DNA from: BOKV01 sp041987205
GTDB taxonomy: Bacteria > Pseudomonadota > Alphaproteobacteria > Rhizobiales > Rhizobiaceae
NCBI GenBank assembly: GCA_041987205.1
Contig: JBHIWX010000021.1
Location: forward strand, 1-51,041
Direction of reading: 5' to 3'
DNA: 51,041 nucleotides
The notes under the pieces were generated by a model, which saw only the letters and a list, made by a program, of their open reading frames with translations, was not told where the DNA came from and ran no database searches. This document shows positions 50,156 through 51,041 of the stretch, piece by piece (positions within the stretch are counted from its first letter, which is position 1; each line of letters begins with the position of its first letter). Both the position numbers and the translations under genes were made by a program.

Positions 50156-50178
50156 ATCCAGGGGCTTGTCCCTGGGAT
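50156..50178. repeat. Imperfect palindrome of a common intergenic repeat type
   Basis: ATCCAGGG and CCCTGGGAT flank GCTTGT, with one bulged base. This ATCC-GGGCTTGTCCC-GGATCC style palindrome is familiar from intergenic regions of many alphaproteobacteria. Only one copy is seen here, after the moxR operon. Confidence 0.45.
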
Positions 50179-50276
50179 CCCGTCCCTCCCGGAGTCACCT
50201 CAAAGGCTGGTCGGGCAAGCCCGGGCAATAACGGTTACGGAATTGAAGCCGGCTCGCACCTGTCTCACGACAAACG

Positions 50277-50307
50277 AAAAAGGCCGGCGCTGACGCCGGC
50301 CTTTCTT
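50277..50307. terminator. Bidirectional terminator between the moxR operon and the L,D-transpeptidase gene
   Basis: AAAGGCCGGCG and CGCCGGCCTTT pair over 11 bp around CTGA, with A-rich and T-rich flanks (AAAAA, TTTCTT). It serves both convergent transcripts. Confidence 0.88.
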
Positions 50308-50341
50308 GAGATACTGCTGGCTTGCGACGGACGGCCTGCCC

Positions 50342-51041
50342 TCAGAGCACCACCACCGTGGCGCCCATCTGGACCCGATTGTAGAGGTCCATCACATGCT
50401 CGTTGAGCATGCGGAAGCAGCCATTTGACGAGGCGCTGCCGATCGTGTTCGGCTGGTTGGTGCCGTGGATGCGCAGATAGGTGTCCTGTCGGCCCTGATA
50501 GAGATAGATGGCGCGCGCGCCGAGCGGGTTGTTCGGCCCGCCATCCATGCCGTCGGCATAGCGCTTGTAGCTGCGCGGGCTGCGCTCGATCATTTCCTTG
50601 GTCGGGGTCCAGCGCGGCCAGACCTGCTTGGCGCCCACCTTCACCTTGCCGGTAAACAGGAGCCCTTCCTTGCCGACCGCCACGCCGTAGCGGATCGCCG
50701 TCGTCGGCGATTCGACGAAATAGAGGAACTTGTCCTTGGTATCGATCACGATCGTGCCGGGCTGATAGCCCGTAAAGTGCACTTCGCGCTGCTTGAAGCG
50801 GTCGTCGAGCTTGACCGGCTTGCGCTTGGCGAGCGACGCCCATTTCTCGTCATGGCCGATCTGTTCTTCCGTCAGCACCGCCGGTTCGGGCTTGCGCGCA
50901 TTGAACAGGCCGAACATGAACGGCACTGGCTTGCGCTCGGACATCGCCGCTTCGTCGTTCTCGGCGCTGACCTTGACCGCCTTCGACTGCGCCCATGCGC
51001 CCTGCGCACCCGCGCCAAAGACGAGTCCCGCAACGATACCC
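50342..51041 (-). CDS. L,D-transpeptidase (YkuD), 5' end beyond the window
   Basis: The open frame runs from the stop at 50342 to the right edge without interruption. The part beyond the internal ATG at 50944 reads GIVAGLVFGAGAQGAWAQ, a signal-peptide core and cleavage site, so the true start lies just outside the window. The YkuD domain contains GTIVIDTKDKFLYFV, IHGTNQP and the catalytic SNGCFRMLN. It forms 3-3 peptidoglycan cross-links or attaches proteins to the wall in the periplasm; such enzymes are abundant in Rhizobiales. Confidence 0.93.
   Translation of the reverse strand, partial: GIVAGLVFGAGAQGAWAQSKAVKVSAENDEAAMSERKPVPFMFGLFNARKPEPAVLTEEQIGHDEKWASLAKRKPVKLDDRFKQREVHFTGYQPGTIVIDTKDKFLYFVESPTTAIRYGVAVGKEGLLFTGKVKVGAKQVWPRWTPTKEMIERSPRSYKRYADGMDGGPNNPLGARAIYLYQGRQDTYLRIHGTNQPNTIGSASSNGCFRMLNEHVMDLYNRVQMGATVVVL

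Noticed and set aside
48029..50293. Very long frame offset from the last moxR-operon gene
   Set aside because: It is Arg/Pro/Ala-rich with no motif and overlaps a well-supported membrane protein: a high-GC shadow frame.

Overview
The window looks like the chromosome of a GC-rich alphaproteobacterium of the order Hyphomicrobiales (Rhizobiales). The evidence is gene content and order: proC/csaA, ybjN, ubiK, lgt-midA-pgeF-M24, prs, rplY-pth-exoD-ychF, petABC-apt, DUF1285-NUDIX-CCA, and divergent moxR-DUF58-DUF4159. DUF1127, CinY-like, ExoD-like and MliC-like proteins fit the same group. Genus is not assigned. Almost everything is high-GC housekeeping DNA, except one AT-rich patch at the left edge (about 170-1310).

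Layout. 1-1.8 kb: a histidine-kinase-like C-terminal tail, then an AT-rich gene for a polytopic membrane protein lying directly behind a small PAAR-type protein. 1.8-4.5 kb, minus strand: csaA, proC, ybjN and ubiK, with a duplicated 42-bp hairpin-forming repeat upstream of proC. 4.7-8.5 kb: two consecutive secreted caspase-fold (metacaspase-like) proteins; the second adds Sel1-type repeats and a peptidoglycan-binding tail. 8.5-13.4 kb: lgt, midA, pgeF, a creatinase-type M24 protein and a lipoprotein. 13.6-16.3 kb: prs, then a LysR regulator divergent from a DUF1127 protein with a near-perfect 30-bp palindrome between them, then a DUF7282 secreted protein. 16.6-20.2 kb: rplY behind a promoter and terminator-like leader, then pth, exoD and ychF.

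20.2-22.7 kb is the most unusual regulatory stretch. Divergent secreted-protein genes share a 400-bp interval. It holds two copies of an inverted pair GTGTGCAT/ATGCACAC with identical internal spacing, a perfect CRP-type palindrome between them, and a strong plus-strand terminator with no annotated gene before it (small RNA or attenuator). Downstream lie a CinY/zinc-phospholipase-like protein and a protein with a C-terminal MliC-type lysozyme-inhibitor domain.

22.7-29.5 kb: a membrane protein, an APC permease, a DUF2892 membrane protein with a textbook FNR/FixK box at about -41.5, a DM13 protein translationally adjacent to apt, and the cytochrome bc1 operon petABC. 29.9-38.0 kb: an ABC-F ATPase, a tautomerase, EamA and MFS transporters, and a two-gene ABC exporter with overlapping genes. 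38.1-42.9 kb: trmL, a small conserved protein, hemF, a DUF1059 protein, CCA nucleotidyltransferase, CoA pyrophosphatase and DUF1285. 43.2-50.1 kb: a moxR-type AAA+/DUF58/DUF4159/large membrane protein operon. The right edge cuts an L,D-transpeptidase gene within its signal peptide.

No CRISPR array, rRNA, tRNA or insertion sequence was recognised. The best candidates for something undescribed are the 20.6-21.0 kb operator/RNA region, the PAAR plus AT-rich membrane-protein pair, and the tandem secreted caspases.
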